Of a stretch of 64,000 nt of DNA, positions 35,140 to 48,560 are shown piece after piece. The position numbers were made by a program, and so were the translations under genes. Numbering within the stretch: the first letter of the stretch is position 1; every line of letters starts with the position of its first letter. This DNA is from Torreya grandis (taxonomy: Eukaryota; Streptophyta; Pinopsida; Cupressales; Taxaceae), in the NCBI GenBank assembly GCA_037957365.1, contig JARHVA010000224.1, forward strand, positions 1,837,501-1,901,500. The letters are read 5' to 3'. The notes below the pieces were generated by a model that saw only the letters and a list, made by a program, of their open reading frames with translations, ran no database searches and was not told where the DNA came from.

Positions 35140-36469
35140 TATAGACACCTAAACTTGGCCACCGATAACTTCCAATCAAGCTTTTGACTAATTTCCACCC
35201 AAAATGCATAATTTGGCCTAAAAACACTAAAATGCATTAAATGAGTTGTAACTGACATATTCAAGTGTCAATTTTGGATAGAGTATCATAAAATGAGGCA
35301 ATGAAATTTATGGGCTAACTAACTTTGATCAGTTCATTTCGAGTCAAAATGCTAATTTTCCACTTAGGTGCTCTGGATTGCTCTTTTCTATCAAATTTCT
35401 TGTATGGGACACATGCCTTTGTTATTTTATATTGGTAACATCCTAAATGGGATAATATATCCAATGCATCTGACATTAAATTTCAATTCTAATCCATTCA
35501 TTTTATACCAATAACAAGGCATTCTGATCAATTTGAGTAATTTGTGCACAAAGTGCTTAATTATGTTTAATAGCTAGTTAAACCAAATTAAAGACTAATT
35601 AATAATTCCATAGAAACTTGTTGAAAAATTGTTTTTAGAAATGAATATTGAATATCTACATCATCAAGTGACCTCATTTCTTGGGAAGACATCCTTAGGC
35701 CATAAATACCACAAATATCAAGATTAATGCCTCCCATGCCTCATCAAAGCCCTCTATGCCTTTTAATTATTCCTCTATCCCAGATATTGATGAGCCTATT
35801 TATCAATTTTAATTTAAAAACTAGATTAATCCTTAGCCACACATCTTAATCTTGAGATGGATGATTTAGGTTGATTCTAATCAATCTCAAAAAATTATAA
35901 ATAGGAGGCCTTGCCTATTGAATTTTAAGTCTTGATAATGCAAAGTTATAATGCAAAAATGATTCCAAATGCTATTTAAATTAGTGTTACCATGCCAAAT
36001 TGATTCCAAGCCAAGCCAATATAAATCCATGAGGTGCCAAGAAGAAGAGGAGATATCCAAGCCTCCTTTGATGAAGACTTCATTAACACAAGCCAAGTAA
36101 GCCACTACAACACAAATTTTGGAGCATCCAAGGAAGGTAAAATAAGGTTTATTTTGCATTTTATTTGTGTGTTTTATTCATGTTTGTTAATTAATCTCTC
36201 TCTAATGTCTAGGCCTAGAGATGTTATTCTATTTAGTGTATTTCTTTCATTTTGTTTTCATTTTGAAACTAACACGTTACTAACCATCCTCTCTTGAGTC
36301 AAATTCCTAGCTCAAACTTATTTTTTAATTTGGTTAGCTAGGACAATAGGTGTGTAAAAAGATAATGAAAAGTGTGCATAAGATTCAAATGTGTTAAAAA
36401 TTTCTAAGTATGTTAAGTATGCCAAAATTGATATTGCTAATTGTTTAATACCAAATTTTTGTGTCTACA
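35140..36469 (+). repeat. Tat-type 1.3 kb LTR (unit B)
   Basis: Starts tatagacacctaaacttgg and ends ccaaatttttgtgtctaca: the two ends are inverted copies of one another over about 19 bp with some mismatches. TATA box TATAAATAG at 35896-35904. A polypurine tract abuts the left end on the plus strand, and AAAAGGGGGACATG on the minus strand abuts the right end. Confidence 0.7.
35896..35904 (+). promoter_or_regulatory. TATA box of the Tat-type LTR (unit B)
   Basis: TATAAATAGGAGGCC, conserved with 13516 in unit A. Confidence 0.6.
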
Positions 36470-37347
36470 CATGTCCCCCTTTTAGTTTAGTATTAAAAAA
36501 TATAAATTAAAAGGATAAAATGATAAATTTTGTACCTATGATTAGCCACACTTGGTGTTTATGGGCATGCCACAAATGTTCCACTTACTCCACACAAAAA
36601 ACCTTAGGGTACGTGAATAAAGCTACAAATTGGTGAACTCATTTGGAGAATATCATGGGGTGATTATGCCCTAAGGAGATGCGACCACTAAAACCATGTG
36701 TTGAGGAGTGATGATTCTTCAATAACCATTAGATAATGAGAGGTTTTATAAATTTATTACCATAGAAATGTCAACTACACTACTATAGATATCATCATAA
36801 CTATTTTTTGGAACCCTAAACTAGGCATGTATGCAAAGGTGGAATTGCAAAATAGGTTTTCATGTTAAGGTGGAGCATAAAAAATATGTAATTGTTTAGC
36901 TTCATATCAACCAATAAATATTTTTTTTGGATCCAAGGTGTTTACATGGTACCATCATTCACTATCATTTCACAACATATATATAGAAAAGTGTTTGCAT
37001 GAACTAAATTCATTCTTAAATTTTTAACCATATATACCTTAAAGTGATATATCATTCCATAATTAGTCTATCATAATGTCATATAATGTCTATCAATTTG
37101 ATAAAATTTGAATGATATACTCATATAATCTATTTGAAAATGTTGTATAATATCCAAACTATTCCTTAGAATTATGTAGGATTCATCACATATGTCTTTC
37201 ATGTGCCTCATTTTGTCTAATATATCTCATTTGAATCAGATAGTCTGACCCAAAATATAAACTATCTATCATGACCCAAATCTCTAAGATAATCCTACTA
37301 AATAGAAATATTATGAATCACTCATCTCAAGAGAAAGAGTTGTACAC

Positions 37348-37646
<299 letters not shown>

Positions 37647-39089
37647 ATAAAATATGTCATCATTCAAATATGTGATTATTTAATTATGCATGAATCATGT
37701 AATATGCAACAATGGGAGTACAAGTAAGTCAATATATCAATTAGGCACACATAAATAACAAATTTAATAAATTCATAATACAAATCATTAATTTGAACAC
37801 AATATAAGTATGTGTGATATAAATCACGACATCAAACTCAAAAAGATTCATATATGTAACCCCCACATACACACACCCACACAATATCATTGTCTTTAAA
37901 CACACAAACACTCAAGATAGGACTTGAATCTGACTCAACTATGACTCAAAATGGATAACATGGCTATAACATTGACTAGAGGATCATCTCACACATGAAG
38001 TGACAAAACACACTCAATACGCTCATAGAATCAAACAATATAACACACATAAATTATCACATAATGTAATACTCATCAACATCAAGCATCCATATAGAAA
38101 TTAATGCTAGTTTATATAATTAATGAATGCCATCATCCAATATAGTAAAGCAAAACATCCATAGGAAATAACACTCTAGAAAGTATGATAAATAAAAAGA
38201 AATTTATAATAGTCTATAGTGATTAATAGACCAATGAATAAATATTCATCCTGATAAGTGTGCAAAGATTCCTCCAATGTAGACATGCCTATACTATAGA
38301 AAGGTTTCCCATGGGTGTAAATGATGTCACACATTTATATGTTAATCTATTATATTTAATGTATATCTTTTACATCCCACTCATGTATACCATAAGAATA
38401 ATGTGCATAAATAATAGACATGTAATTCACCATGTACATATAAATAAATTCAATAAATCATGTGTATGAACAAATCATGTCATGCATAGGTTCTAGTTTT
38501 TTATTTCTCAAATATTTTTATTTTATTTTTTGAATTTTAAAACATGTTCTTTTTAACATATGATCCCTTTAATAGGATGTTCATATGTAGGTCCTTAGTC
38601 AATTGGAGAAAATTTTCACACACCATGGGTGAGGAATAACATATATATCATTGTCCAAATTGGATAAATGATCACACATTAAAAAATAGCCAACACCATC
38701 ATCTTAGTCAACATGATTGCATATACACTATGTAGCTTTGATATCCATAGTAAAACATGGACTTATTTATATGGCAAGAGAATGTGTTGTTTTTTATGGA
38801 ATGTGATAATAATATTTTTATAAAAATATCTTTAGATGTGGTGGAGTAGATAATTTGTTCTAAACTCAAATATATTTGTGATGCAATGGACATTGGATAT
38901 TTGGTATTTTAGGAAGATCGACTACTTGACTATAATTTTCATTCATAGGATGAACCTATACATAGTGTACAATAGGTTGTTTTGGATGTGGCTAAGTAAA
39001 TGTCTCTAGCTAAATAGGGTGCTGATATGGAATACCTATAACTTTAACCACTCAGATATTACAAATATATATAAATCATCAACATATTA

Positions 39090-39620
39090 AGGATAGTATT
39101 TCATGTATATTATGTATCCATGGAATTCCTAATAACATGTAAAATTCCTTAGTGTTTGAAAAAATAAAGAACAAAGTAGGAAGTATTGTAGGCCCTACAA
39201 TAAGTGGTAGCAAAATTCTTCCAAAAGGGTTTTTTAATTTTCCATCAAAATGTTTTATCTAATAGTCATATTAATCAAGTTTATATGTGTGTATCTAAGA
39301 CTAGTGAGTAATTTCATAGTGCATAGTTTTTCACTTGACCCATTATCAACTATAAAATTGTATATATGACATGATTCATTGAAAACACATGTGAGCAAAG
39401 GCACGTTGAAAAAATCATCATAAATAATATCATGTTCAATGAATGTGATTCTAGGTCACTGTATTTGTGTATCTTTAAGCATACAAATAATACCACATAT
39501 AGGATGAACCTCCACATTTATTAAATCATTAGAAGCCAGAGGATGATACATGTTATAAGGCATGTGTATCTTAGGGTTAGCCTTGGTTTCTTGTGCCACA
39601 TATTTTTAAAATATATCTAA
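39090..39620 (-). pseudogene. Tat-type aspartic protease remnant in X2
   Basis: The minus strand reads NVPLLTCVFNESCHIYNFIV, then DNGSSEKLCTMKLLTSL with the catalytic Asp (39333-39350), then NPFGR-like text and MLLGIPWIHNI (about 39110-39140), where the family has LLGRPWIH. This is the retropepsin found before RT in Tat/Athila-type gypsy elements. Two or more stops and at least one frame change. X3 carries a parallel copy. Confidence 0.75.
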
Positions 39621-39790
39621 AAATATTTTCATTATTGCATTAGGTTGTGTAAATAAATAAGTCATAGGTGTATTAACATCATTGATCTCAATAGTATTGT
39701 TATCTATAAAATATTTTATCATATAACTCAAAGAAAAAATTATATTAGTAGAATATCATATGCAATTATGCTAATAAAAGTAGGCAATTA

Positions 39791-42294
39791 TAGCGAACCA
39801 CTTATGTTGTGCCTTTGCCATAGAAACATTCATTACTAGAGGAATAGATATCAAATTGCACTCTAATAACTTCTATAAAATATTATGTGGAGGAATCGAT
39901 AATGTTGTAATTTAACTTAGTTAAGGAGTTGTTAGGATAACCTGATTAGTAAGATGTTTAGCCTCATTCTTATTATCATTATTACTATAATTTTCATTAT
40001 GGCAAAAATTAAAATTATATATATATATATATATTTATAAAGGAATGTTCATAAAATATAAAATAACTAATACCTACAATCAGTAAATAATAGCTATAAA
40101 TAAAGTGTTGACCCCAAAGTTGTGCATCGGGTCGAGGACATGGATTTTGACTATGTATAAGTATTTTTGAAAGTTTGGCATATAAAAAATTGGTTAAGGA
40201 AAATAAGTATATCAACATAAGACTAAGACTATAACAGAGAGCTATAATGTAAATAAGTAACATGTAGAGAAACAAGTGACATGATCTCAAGAAGTTATAG
40301 TACATGAATCATCTAGAAGAAGATATTTTGAAGAGCATATGGAATAATCCAAGGAATACTCTAATTTAATATAGAATATATCCATCTAGATCCATTTACC
40401 ATGTGTATTTCTATTGGGTAAACCTATAAATATATTACTTGAACTCTCCTTTAGACACATAGGGTTTTGACACATAGAGTTGACAAACATGATTTGAAGA
40501 CACTGAAATAAATATTATTTCACAAGATTTTGGCATGTATTGTAATGCATAGATCCTGTATATTCTATTGTAAATTAGTTGTAATAAACTTTAACTAGAT
40601 ATGAATGTATACATGTAAATAATTTTGATAAATGCAATGGATGTGTTTAATACTTTGGTAGATGTGTTTCATTCATTCTTAATGGTTTATGTTAGCATTT
40701 GTAGATGATTTTATTTAAGAACTATGTTTACTATTATGAACTTTTAAATCTTAGTTGTGCTTCTCACGAATGGGAGCCTTAGTGATTTTATCATTCCACT
40801 TCAAGTGATATCTTTAGCCTAAAATTTTAGTGATATGTCAAATTTTGAGTATTTAAGTTATGAGATTACATTTATTAGTGTAGAATCTATATTTTATGAT
40901 AGTTAAGCATGACATTTTGGTTTAATTATCGAGATTTGTTTGCAAGAATGATGTATTTTTGGGAAGCGAATTGGTTTGAAACACATGCATTAATTTTTCC
41001 CAAAGAAGCACATTATAAAGGTGGTGTGCAACCTAAGAAGTGGTTGCAAATCAATATTTACAATGATTTGTATGATGTTTTTTATATAGATATTATTGAG
41101 CAGATTTATACATGGTTAGCCATATATGTTAAGGAACAAAGCAAGAGACTTAGGAGAATATATGTTTGGTTAGAGGATCGGGTATATGTTTCAATTATTT
41201 AATGAATAATGTTATCTAAATAAGATAAAACTAGTAATATTTAAAAAAAATCAAAATAAGGAAATAATTAAAAAAATTGAATGTAAACAATAGATGAATA
41301 TAATATTAATATATTTATAATTGAAAAAAATTGGAGAGATACACTTAGCTTAATTGTGATTTTTGTAATTCACTATGTTCTTCATTGGCCCTAAAATAAC
41401 TCTTTGTCTACTATGTAACCTCTCAATCATGAAATAACAGCTCAAACCTTTCATGGACATTTCTAGATAAGCTTAGACCCTGTAGTGACATGTACCATTC
41501 AAGATTTGCTAGTACTATCTAAGTTGACTATATAGGTTTGAGTTTATTCATACCATTTCACTTACACTTGTAAAAATTTACTATGTTTTGTCTGACCCTC
41601 AATCCTGTGTTGATCCATTTTTATATTCCCATTGATTCAAAACCTTAGCCTTAATTTAGTCATAAAATGACCCTTGAAAAAAGGATTAATGTCTTGGGTA
41701 AGATATATCAACCATTACCCATTAAGTGGCTGAGCATTTCACATATTTTAATACTTATAAGAGGCCTCAAACCAAACATATTTATCCCACTTATGGGTGT
41801 GTGTGCACCATGATCATCATGCTAGAATGCAATGCATTTTTTAGCTTTTAACACTTGACACCATATAACGTTGACCCATTTTTGTGATTAATATTGACTC
41901 TAGGGCTTCTCCTTTGATGGTTTTTTAGATGTGTATGAATCTATGAGTATGTCTCAAGAGAGTGCTAAGTGATTTCTTAGTGTTATTGAAAATTAGTGAT
42001 AATGTTATTATGAACTTATGAATTAGTTATATTTATAGATAACTATTTGATATTTCTAATTATGAATGACCCATGAAACATTTCTAGCCAACCTTATGGA
42101 TATGTAAGAAATTGGAAATTAGATGTTGAGTGTTCTTCGACACTAACAAAATATGTAAACATGTGTAGAAAAACCACAACTATTTGACTATTGTTGATAC
42201 TATCTATGAGTGAAAATAAATGATCTGAGATATGGTGGTAGCCTTTTCATGATTCATGACTATTATTTTATATATTGAGATAATACTGAATATG
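39791..42294. other. Unmatched 2.5 kb between X2 and X3
   Basis: The only long stretch here with no counterpart elsewhere in the window. It contains a short (TA)n at 40014-40034, a TATA-like cctataaatata at 40424 and an unrecognised ORF (40909-41202). The rest is non-coding as far as I can see. It may hold part of an unrecognised element. Confidence 0.5.
40909..41202 (+). CDS. Unrecognised 97-residue ORF
   Basis: Starts MTFWFNYRDLFARMMYFWEA and contains YKGGVQPKKWLQINIYNDL; rich in aromatic and charged residues, ending YVSII. I do not recognise the family. Its composition looks more protein-like than the surrounding noise, and it has no microsatellite or known retroelement in it. No clear promoter; a TATA-like sequence lies 485 bp upstream. 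It could be an exon or gag fragment of an unknown element, or chance. Confidence 0.3.
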   Translation: MTFWFNYRDLFARMMYFWEANWFETHALIFPKEAHYKGGVQPKKWLQINIYNDLYDVFYIDIIEQIYTWLAIYVKEQSKRLRRIYVWLEDRVYVSII

Positions 42295-42447
42295 GTTTTT
42301 TAAAATTGGGTTAGCTAAGATAATAGGTGAGTAAACATATATGAGAAAGTGTACATAAGATTCAAATGTATAAAAGTTGTGTAAGTATGTCAAACTATTC
42401 CAAAATTGATATTGCCAATTATCTAATACCAAATTTTAGTGTTTACA
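42295..42447 (+). repeat. Remnant of the 1.3 kb LTR next to X3
   Basis: Aligned with the last about 150 bp of 35140-36469 (ttagctaagataataggtg ... ccaaattttagtgtttaca). Similarity stops abruptly at about 42295 on the left. Confidence 0.68.
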
Positions 42448-45400
42448 AATTCCTCACTTTTAGTTTAGTATTCTAAATTATAGATTAAAAGGATAAAATA
42501 ATAAATTTGGTACCTATGATTAGCCACATATGGTATTAATGGGCATGCCCCAAATGTTCCACTTATTCCACAAACAAAAACTAAGGATACACGAATCAAG
42601 ATATTACATTTTGAAATCATTTGGAGAATGTCATGGGGTGATTTTTCTCCAAAGAGATGAAACCATTAAAACCATGTATTGAAGAGTGATAATTCTTCAA
42701 CAACCATTGGATAATTAGAAATGTTATAAGATGATTTCCATAGAAACATCAACTACACTACCTGAAATATAATCATAACTCTTTTCTAGAACCCTAAACT
42801 AGGTTTATATGCATAGGTGGAATTGTAAAATAGGTATTCGTGTTAAGGTGGAACCCAAAAGAAATATTTAAATTTACCTTCAGATCAATCAATACATATT
42901 GATTTTAGATCCAAGGTGTTTACACAGTAGCATAATTCCCTATCAATTCACAACATATAAATAGAAAAGTGTTTGCATGAACAAAATTCATGCTTTAAAT
43001 TTGAACCATCTATACCTTAATGTGATATATTATTCCACAATTAGTCTATCATAATTTCATATAATGTTTATTAATTTGATCAATTTTTCATAATATAATC
43101 ATATAATCTATTTCAAATTTTATTAGAATATCCAAACTATTCCTTAGAATTATGTAGGATGCATCATGTAACCCAAAATATAAAATATCTATCTATCATG
43201 AACCGACTCTTGAAGATAATCCCACTAAAAGACAACCTTATGAATCACTCATCTCAAAAGAAAAGAGCTATACACATTATGTATTATATATAAAAATGTA
43301 ATCATGTAAAATATGTATACAAACATGATAGAATATGTCATCATGTAAATATGTGATCATTTAATTATGCACGAATCATGTAATATAAATCAATGTGAAT
43401 ACAAGTAAGTAGATATATCAATTAGGAAAAAATTAATAATAAATACAATAGATGAATGTTACAAATCATTACGTTGCACATAATAGATGTATGTGTGATA
43501 TATATCACATCAAACTCAAAAAGAGTCATATATGTAACCCCACACATTCACACACATAATATAATTATTGTGAAACACACAAACACTCAATACATGACTT
43601 GACTTTGAATCAACTATGACTCGAAATGGATAGCATGTCTATGACATTGACTAGAGGATCCTTTGACATAATTGACACATGAAGTGAAAAAACATAATCA
43701 ATACACTCATAGAATCAAAAAATATAGTATATATCAATTATTACACAACATAATAATCATCAATATCAATAATGCATATAAAAATTAATGCTAGTTTTTA
43801 ATATCAATCAATGACATCATCTAATATAGTAAAGAACAACATCCATAGGAAATAACACTCTAGAAAGTATGAGCAATTTAAAATAATTTTTAATAGCCTA
43901 AAGTGATCCATGAACCAATGAAGAAATATTCAGAGTGATAAGTGTGTAATTATGCCTCCAATGTAGGAATGCCTATAATATATAAAAATTTTCCATGAGT
44001 GTAAATGATTTCACACATCTATATGTCCATCTATGATATTTAGTGTATATGTCATACATCCCACTCATGTATACCATAATATTTTTGTGAATAGATAATA
44101 GACATGTAATTCACCATGTATATATAAATAAATTCAATAAATCATGTGTACTAATAGATCATGTCATATATAGGTTCTAATTTTTTATTTTTCAGATATT
44201 TTTATTTTGAATTTTAAGACATTTTCTTTTTAAAATATGATCCCTTCAATAGAATGATCATGTGCATGTCCTTGGTCGATTGGCAAACAAATTCACACAA
44301 TGTGGGTGAGTAATAACATTTATATCATTTTCCAAATTGGATAAATGGTCATGCATTATAAAATATCCAACATTATCATCTTAGGCAACATGATCACATA
44401 TATACCATGTAGCTCTGGTATCCATATTAAAATATGGACTTATTTATATGACAAGATAATGTGTTGTTTTTTATGAAATGTGTGAATAATATTTATATAA
44501 AAATATTTAGATGCGATGGAGTAGATAACATCTTATAACTCAAAGATATTTATGATGTAATGGACATTGGATATTTGGTCTTTTAGGAAGATCAATTACT
44601 TGACTATAATATTTATTCATAGGATGACCCTATACATAGCGTACAATAGGTTGTTTTGGACATGGTTGAGTAAATACCTCTAGCTTAATGGGGTGATCAT
44701 ATGGAATAACTATAACTATTAACACTCATATGTTACAAATATACATTAAACATACATATATTGAGGATAGGATGGCATGTATCTTATGCATGCACATAAT
44801 TCCTAATTTCATGTCAAATTCCCTAGTATTTGAAAAAACAAGGAACAAAGTAGGAAGGATTGTAGGGCCTATAATCAGTGGTAACACAATTCTTCCAAAA
44901 GGGTTTTTTAATTTTCCATCCAAACAATTTACTTAATATTCATACCAATCAAGTTTGTATTTCTGTATCCAAGACTATTGAGTAATTTTGTGGTTCATAC
45001 CTATTCACTTAACCCATTATCAACCATAAAATTGTATATATGGCATGAGTCATTGAAAACACATATTAAATAAGGCACATTTATAAAATCATCATCAATA
45101 ATATCATGTTTAATGAATGTGATTATAGGTCACTTTACTCATGTATCTTTAAGCATACCAATAATACCATATATAGGATGAGCCTCCTCATTTATAAAAA
45201 CATTAAAATTCAAAGGAGGATACACATTGGAAGTCATGTGTACCTTAGGGTTAGCTTTGTTTTCTTATGCCATGTGTTTTGTAAATAAATCTGTAAATAA
45301 ATTTATCATTGAATTAATATTTATCATTGAATTAAGATATAGGACTAAATATTTCATAGGTGTATTTACATCATTGATCTCAATAGCATTATTATCAAAT

Positions 45401-45473
45401 AAATCTTATTTATTATATCTCAAAGCAAGATATATATTAGTAGAATAGCATATGCATTTATGTTGATAAAAGT
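42448..45473 (-). mobile_element. Segment X, copy X3
   Basis: Same content as X2 without the microsatellite, ending where the Copia-2 integrase fragment begins. The protease remnant is at 44726-45250. Confidence 0.65.
44726..45250 (-). pseudogene. Tat-type aspartic protease remnant in X3
   Basis: DFINVPYLICVFNDSCHIYN and MVDNGLSE (45007-45024) carry the active-site Asp. The following open part (44726-44923) reads DGKLKNPFGRIVLPLIIGP and LPTLFLVFSN, the body of the protease. LLGRPWIH has become KLGIMCMH. A stop follows DNGLSE. Confidence 0.74.
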
Positions 45474-46731
45474 ATGTATTGATATTGAACCCAGCTCTAT
45501 GGTTATTAGGGAAGCTAATAATGACTCCATTATTACATTTGGGAAAGAAGATCACCAATATAGGTTGTATAATTTCTCACATTTTTCTCCTAATCAAACC
45601 TCTACTACATTACTAAATCATTTAGATGAGGTGAGTAAATTATGGCATGAGTGATTTGGCCATCTTAATTACCACTACATAGAAGAAAAACTCAATCATC
45701 AAGACATGGTTTCAGGGTTTCCATGAGTTAAGCTTTTTGATAGAGTTTTCTAGGGTTACATTGTTGGTAAGCATCCAAAGGAAAAGTATGACAAGGGAAA
45801 ATGATAGAGACCTAAATAGATATTGTAGATTGTTCATAATGACATTTTTTTCCCATTTCCAAAACCTTCATTCAATAGGACTAAGTACATGCTTATGTTA
45901 ATCAATGACTTTTTGAGGTATACTTCAGTGTACTTTTTAAAGAAAAAATTAGATGTCTTTGACCATTTTGAGGACTTCAAAGCACTTATAGAGAAATAAT
46001 TAGGTAAATTCATCAAGATTTTATGCATCAATAATGGTGGTGAGCATGTAAATAACCATTTTGAGTAATTCTATACATCTGAGGGGATTGAACTACAACA
46101 TATAGTTTCATATAGTCCTTAATAGAATGATGTTATAGAGCACAAGAATGGGTCCTTAAATAAAATGACCAACTATATGCTACACTCCAAGTCTTTTGCA
46201 CCTTAGTATTGGTTTGAGGCCATCAACTATACTTATTATATCTAGAATTGAGTTCCTCACAAATCATTGAAGGTAATCACTTATTTTGAAGCTTTAAGCA
46301 GTCAGAAACCAACAATAGAGAACTTTTAAGTGTTTGGTTCACCTTCTATTACTCACATTCCCAAGAAGAAATGTAAGGCATTAGAACCTCATATTTAGTC
46401 TTGCATATTCATTTGATATCCTAAGGGTGTTAAGGGATACATTATTTTCCATCCCACCACTCATGAGTTTTTCATTGTGAGGAGTGTTCATTTTATAAAA
46501 GGTCCTTTAGACTCCACACTTGACACCTCTCACCATTCCTTATATGCACTTGGATTTGATGATAGTTCTAATGATTTAGATCTACATGATCAACCTCCTA
46601 ATGACCTTGATTATTATTTTAGTTATGATAATGAGAGTAGTGATGAGGTTTATCCTCCTCTCAGATTATCTTCAAATGATGAGGAATCTCCTCCTAAATC
46701 TTTAAGCATTGGTCCTATTTGGGCTAGATAA
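45474..46731 (+). pseudogene. Copia-2 GAG-pre-integrase and integrase fragment (unit B)
   Basis: Begins inside pol (no gag). YRLYNFSHFSPN and KLWHE-stop-FGHLNYH are GAG-pre-integrase. The core has LMLINDFLRYTSVYFL, INNGGEHVNNHF (second catalytic Asp to Asn) and VIEHKNGSL with the Glu. Then PHKSLKVITYFEAL and VFGSPSITHIPKKK lead to an acidic linker of 84 open codons (46477-46731) that ends WAR-TAA exactly at the chromovirus LTR. The rest of pol continues across the chromovirus at 51096. Confidence 0.83.
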
Positions 46732-47057
46732 TGTGAGGATCCTTCTACATAAATTTATGAACTAAAAAAAAATGAACAATAAAATGAACTTTAGAAAATA
46801 ACCCAAAATAACCTTTAGATCATAGTCCACTTCAAGGGGACAACCTCTTTTGAGCAAGCTCAATACAATAATATTTGTGGATGCCTTAATTAGGCTTCAA
46901 CACTTACATAAATACTAAATATATTATAACAACAACTAATTTCCATGTATGTGGGATAATTTAAATATGTTCGAGGGACAACTTAAAAATCATATGCATC
47001 CATAGAGACTAATCCACTAATAATTCAAAGAGAAGGGTAAGAAACAGTTTCCTAACA
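46732..47057 (-). repeat. Chromovirus-2 3' LTR (326 bp), complete
   Basis: Plus-strand ends tgtgaggatcc and cctaaca, followed by tccccttctcg, the polypurine tract read on the other strand. It supplies the full LTR sequence that copy 1 lacks on this side. Confidence 0.85.
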
Positions 47058-48560
47058 TCCCCTTCTCGTTAGAAAATTCTTTATCATCAAATCTTTAGAT
47101 GTAGGAATCATTGATGAATTTGGAATAATGGTTCCCATGTTGAATCTTTTGGTTACATGCCATGCCATTAAATTAAGACTTTTGTGATTGAGTGGAAGTA
47201 AATTTGGTAGGTATGCATGTCCAAGATAACTTATGGTTTGAGAATGATGGAGCCTTCATTATCAATTTCTAGTAAAATTATTTTCCCTATGATGGTGGTT
47301 TCAAGAAATTTCTTCAAACATGATACATCTAAGATTGGGTGAAATTGAGAGGAAGGTGGAAGCTCCAACTTGTAAGGAATAGACCCAATCTACTGGAGAA
47401 CCTTAAATGTCCCATAAAACTTCAGATCAAGTTTATGACACCCTTTCAATTTTAGGGATGATTACTTGTATGGTTATATATGAATAAAAGTGATATCACT
47501 AGGTTGAAAGGTGCACTTAAAGTGGTGTTTATCATCATGTTACTTCATTTGATTATATGCCAAATGGAGATTTCCCCATAGGGTACTAATAATTTGATCA
47601 TGATGTCAAAGAGTAGTGTTAACTGCCTGAACCAGTGAACTATTGTGGTTATAAGGGAGAAGTGTTGGGGATGATTGACCATAAACCACTTCATATGGAG
47701 TCATTTTAGTAGAAGTGTGGTAGTAGGTATTGTACCACCATTTTATAAGGTGAATCCAATTTTCCTACTATTGTTTTTATTTCAAAGCAAAGAAACAAAT
47801 GAATGTTTCCAAGTATTTATAGATAATTTATGCCTATCCATATATTTGGGGGGTGATACCTAGATCTCATCTTTAGTTGTGCGCTTGTGTATCAGAATAA
47901 CTCTATCTAAAAATAGTTGGTTAAAGTTTCATCATGATCGAATATGATTGAAAAAGGGATGCCATGAAGATGGAAGATCTGATCTAAGAAAACTTGTGTG
48001 ACCATATAGGTTGTATAGGGATGGTTGAGGTCACAAAAATGACTATATTTGGAGAGGTGATCTAACACAACCAGGATCACTATTTTTATCCAAATTTAGG
48101 GAGCCCCTCAATGAAATCCAAAGAAATGTAGGAATGGACAAGGGCTCATGTAAACTAGGAATCACTATTGTTTCACCTTTTTTGCATCAGCAAGTATCAC
48201 ATTCAACCACCATATGTTTAATTTCCATTTTCATCCCTTTCTAAAATAAGTTTCAATGTGTCCACTCATATGTATTGACAAATCATGAGTGCCCTATGGA
48301 TGTTAAATAATGGATTTCATAGGATACATTTTGATGAAGGTCTATGTTATCGGGAAGCACTATATGGCCCTTATATTATAAAGAAAAACCATCACATGAA
48401 TAATGTGGTATTACAGAGGGGGTAGTGGCCAATTGATGAATGAGATGGCGTAAGGAGGGATCATTTGCATACCCTTAGTGTACATATTACAACTAGTTCA
48501 GAATGGGCATGGAGGTGGAAGAAATTGAAGCTTGGTCCTCGAATGTGTGTGAGAGAGCAT
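47058..48560 (-). pseudogene. Chromovirus-2 integrase and chromodomain, broken
   Basis: The chromodomain reads HSITKVLI-stop-WHGM-stop-PKDSTWEPLFQIH (about 47100-47220). The integrase core is at about 47890-48160, with a small deletion relative to copy 1 around 48120 (etc.: gaaatgtaggaatgg). Shares some stops with copy 1, so part of the decay precedes duplication. Confidence 0.78.

Noticed and set aside
40015..40305. Minus-strand 96-residue hydrophobic ORF
   Set aside because: AT-rich, starts in a TA repeat, no domain or conserved counterpart; likely chance.
46477..46731. Acidic 84-residue ORF as an independent gene
   Set aside because: It is the linker between Copia-2 integrase and RT, in frame with upstream pol and cut by the chromovirus LTR.
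46727..46731. Target duplication of the chromovirus (gataa against tatgg at 20693)
   Set aside because: The 5-mers do not match; flanks come from different copies and are too decayed to claim one.
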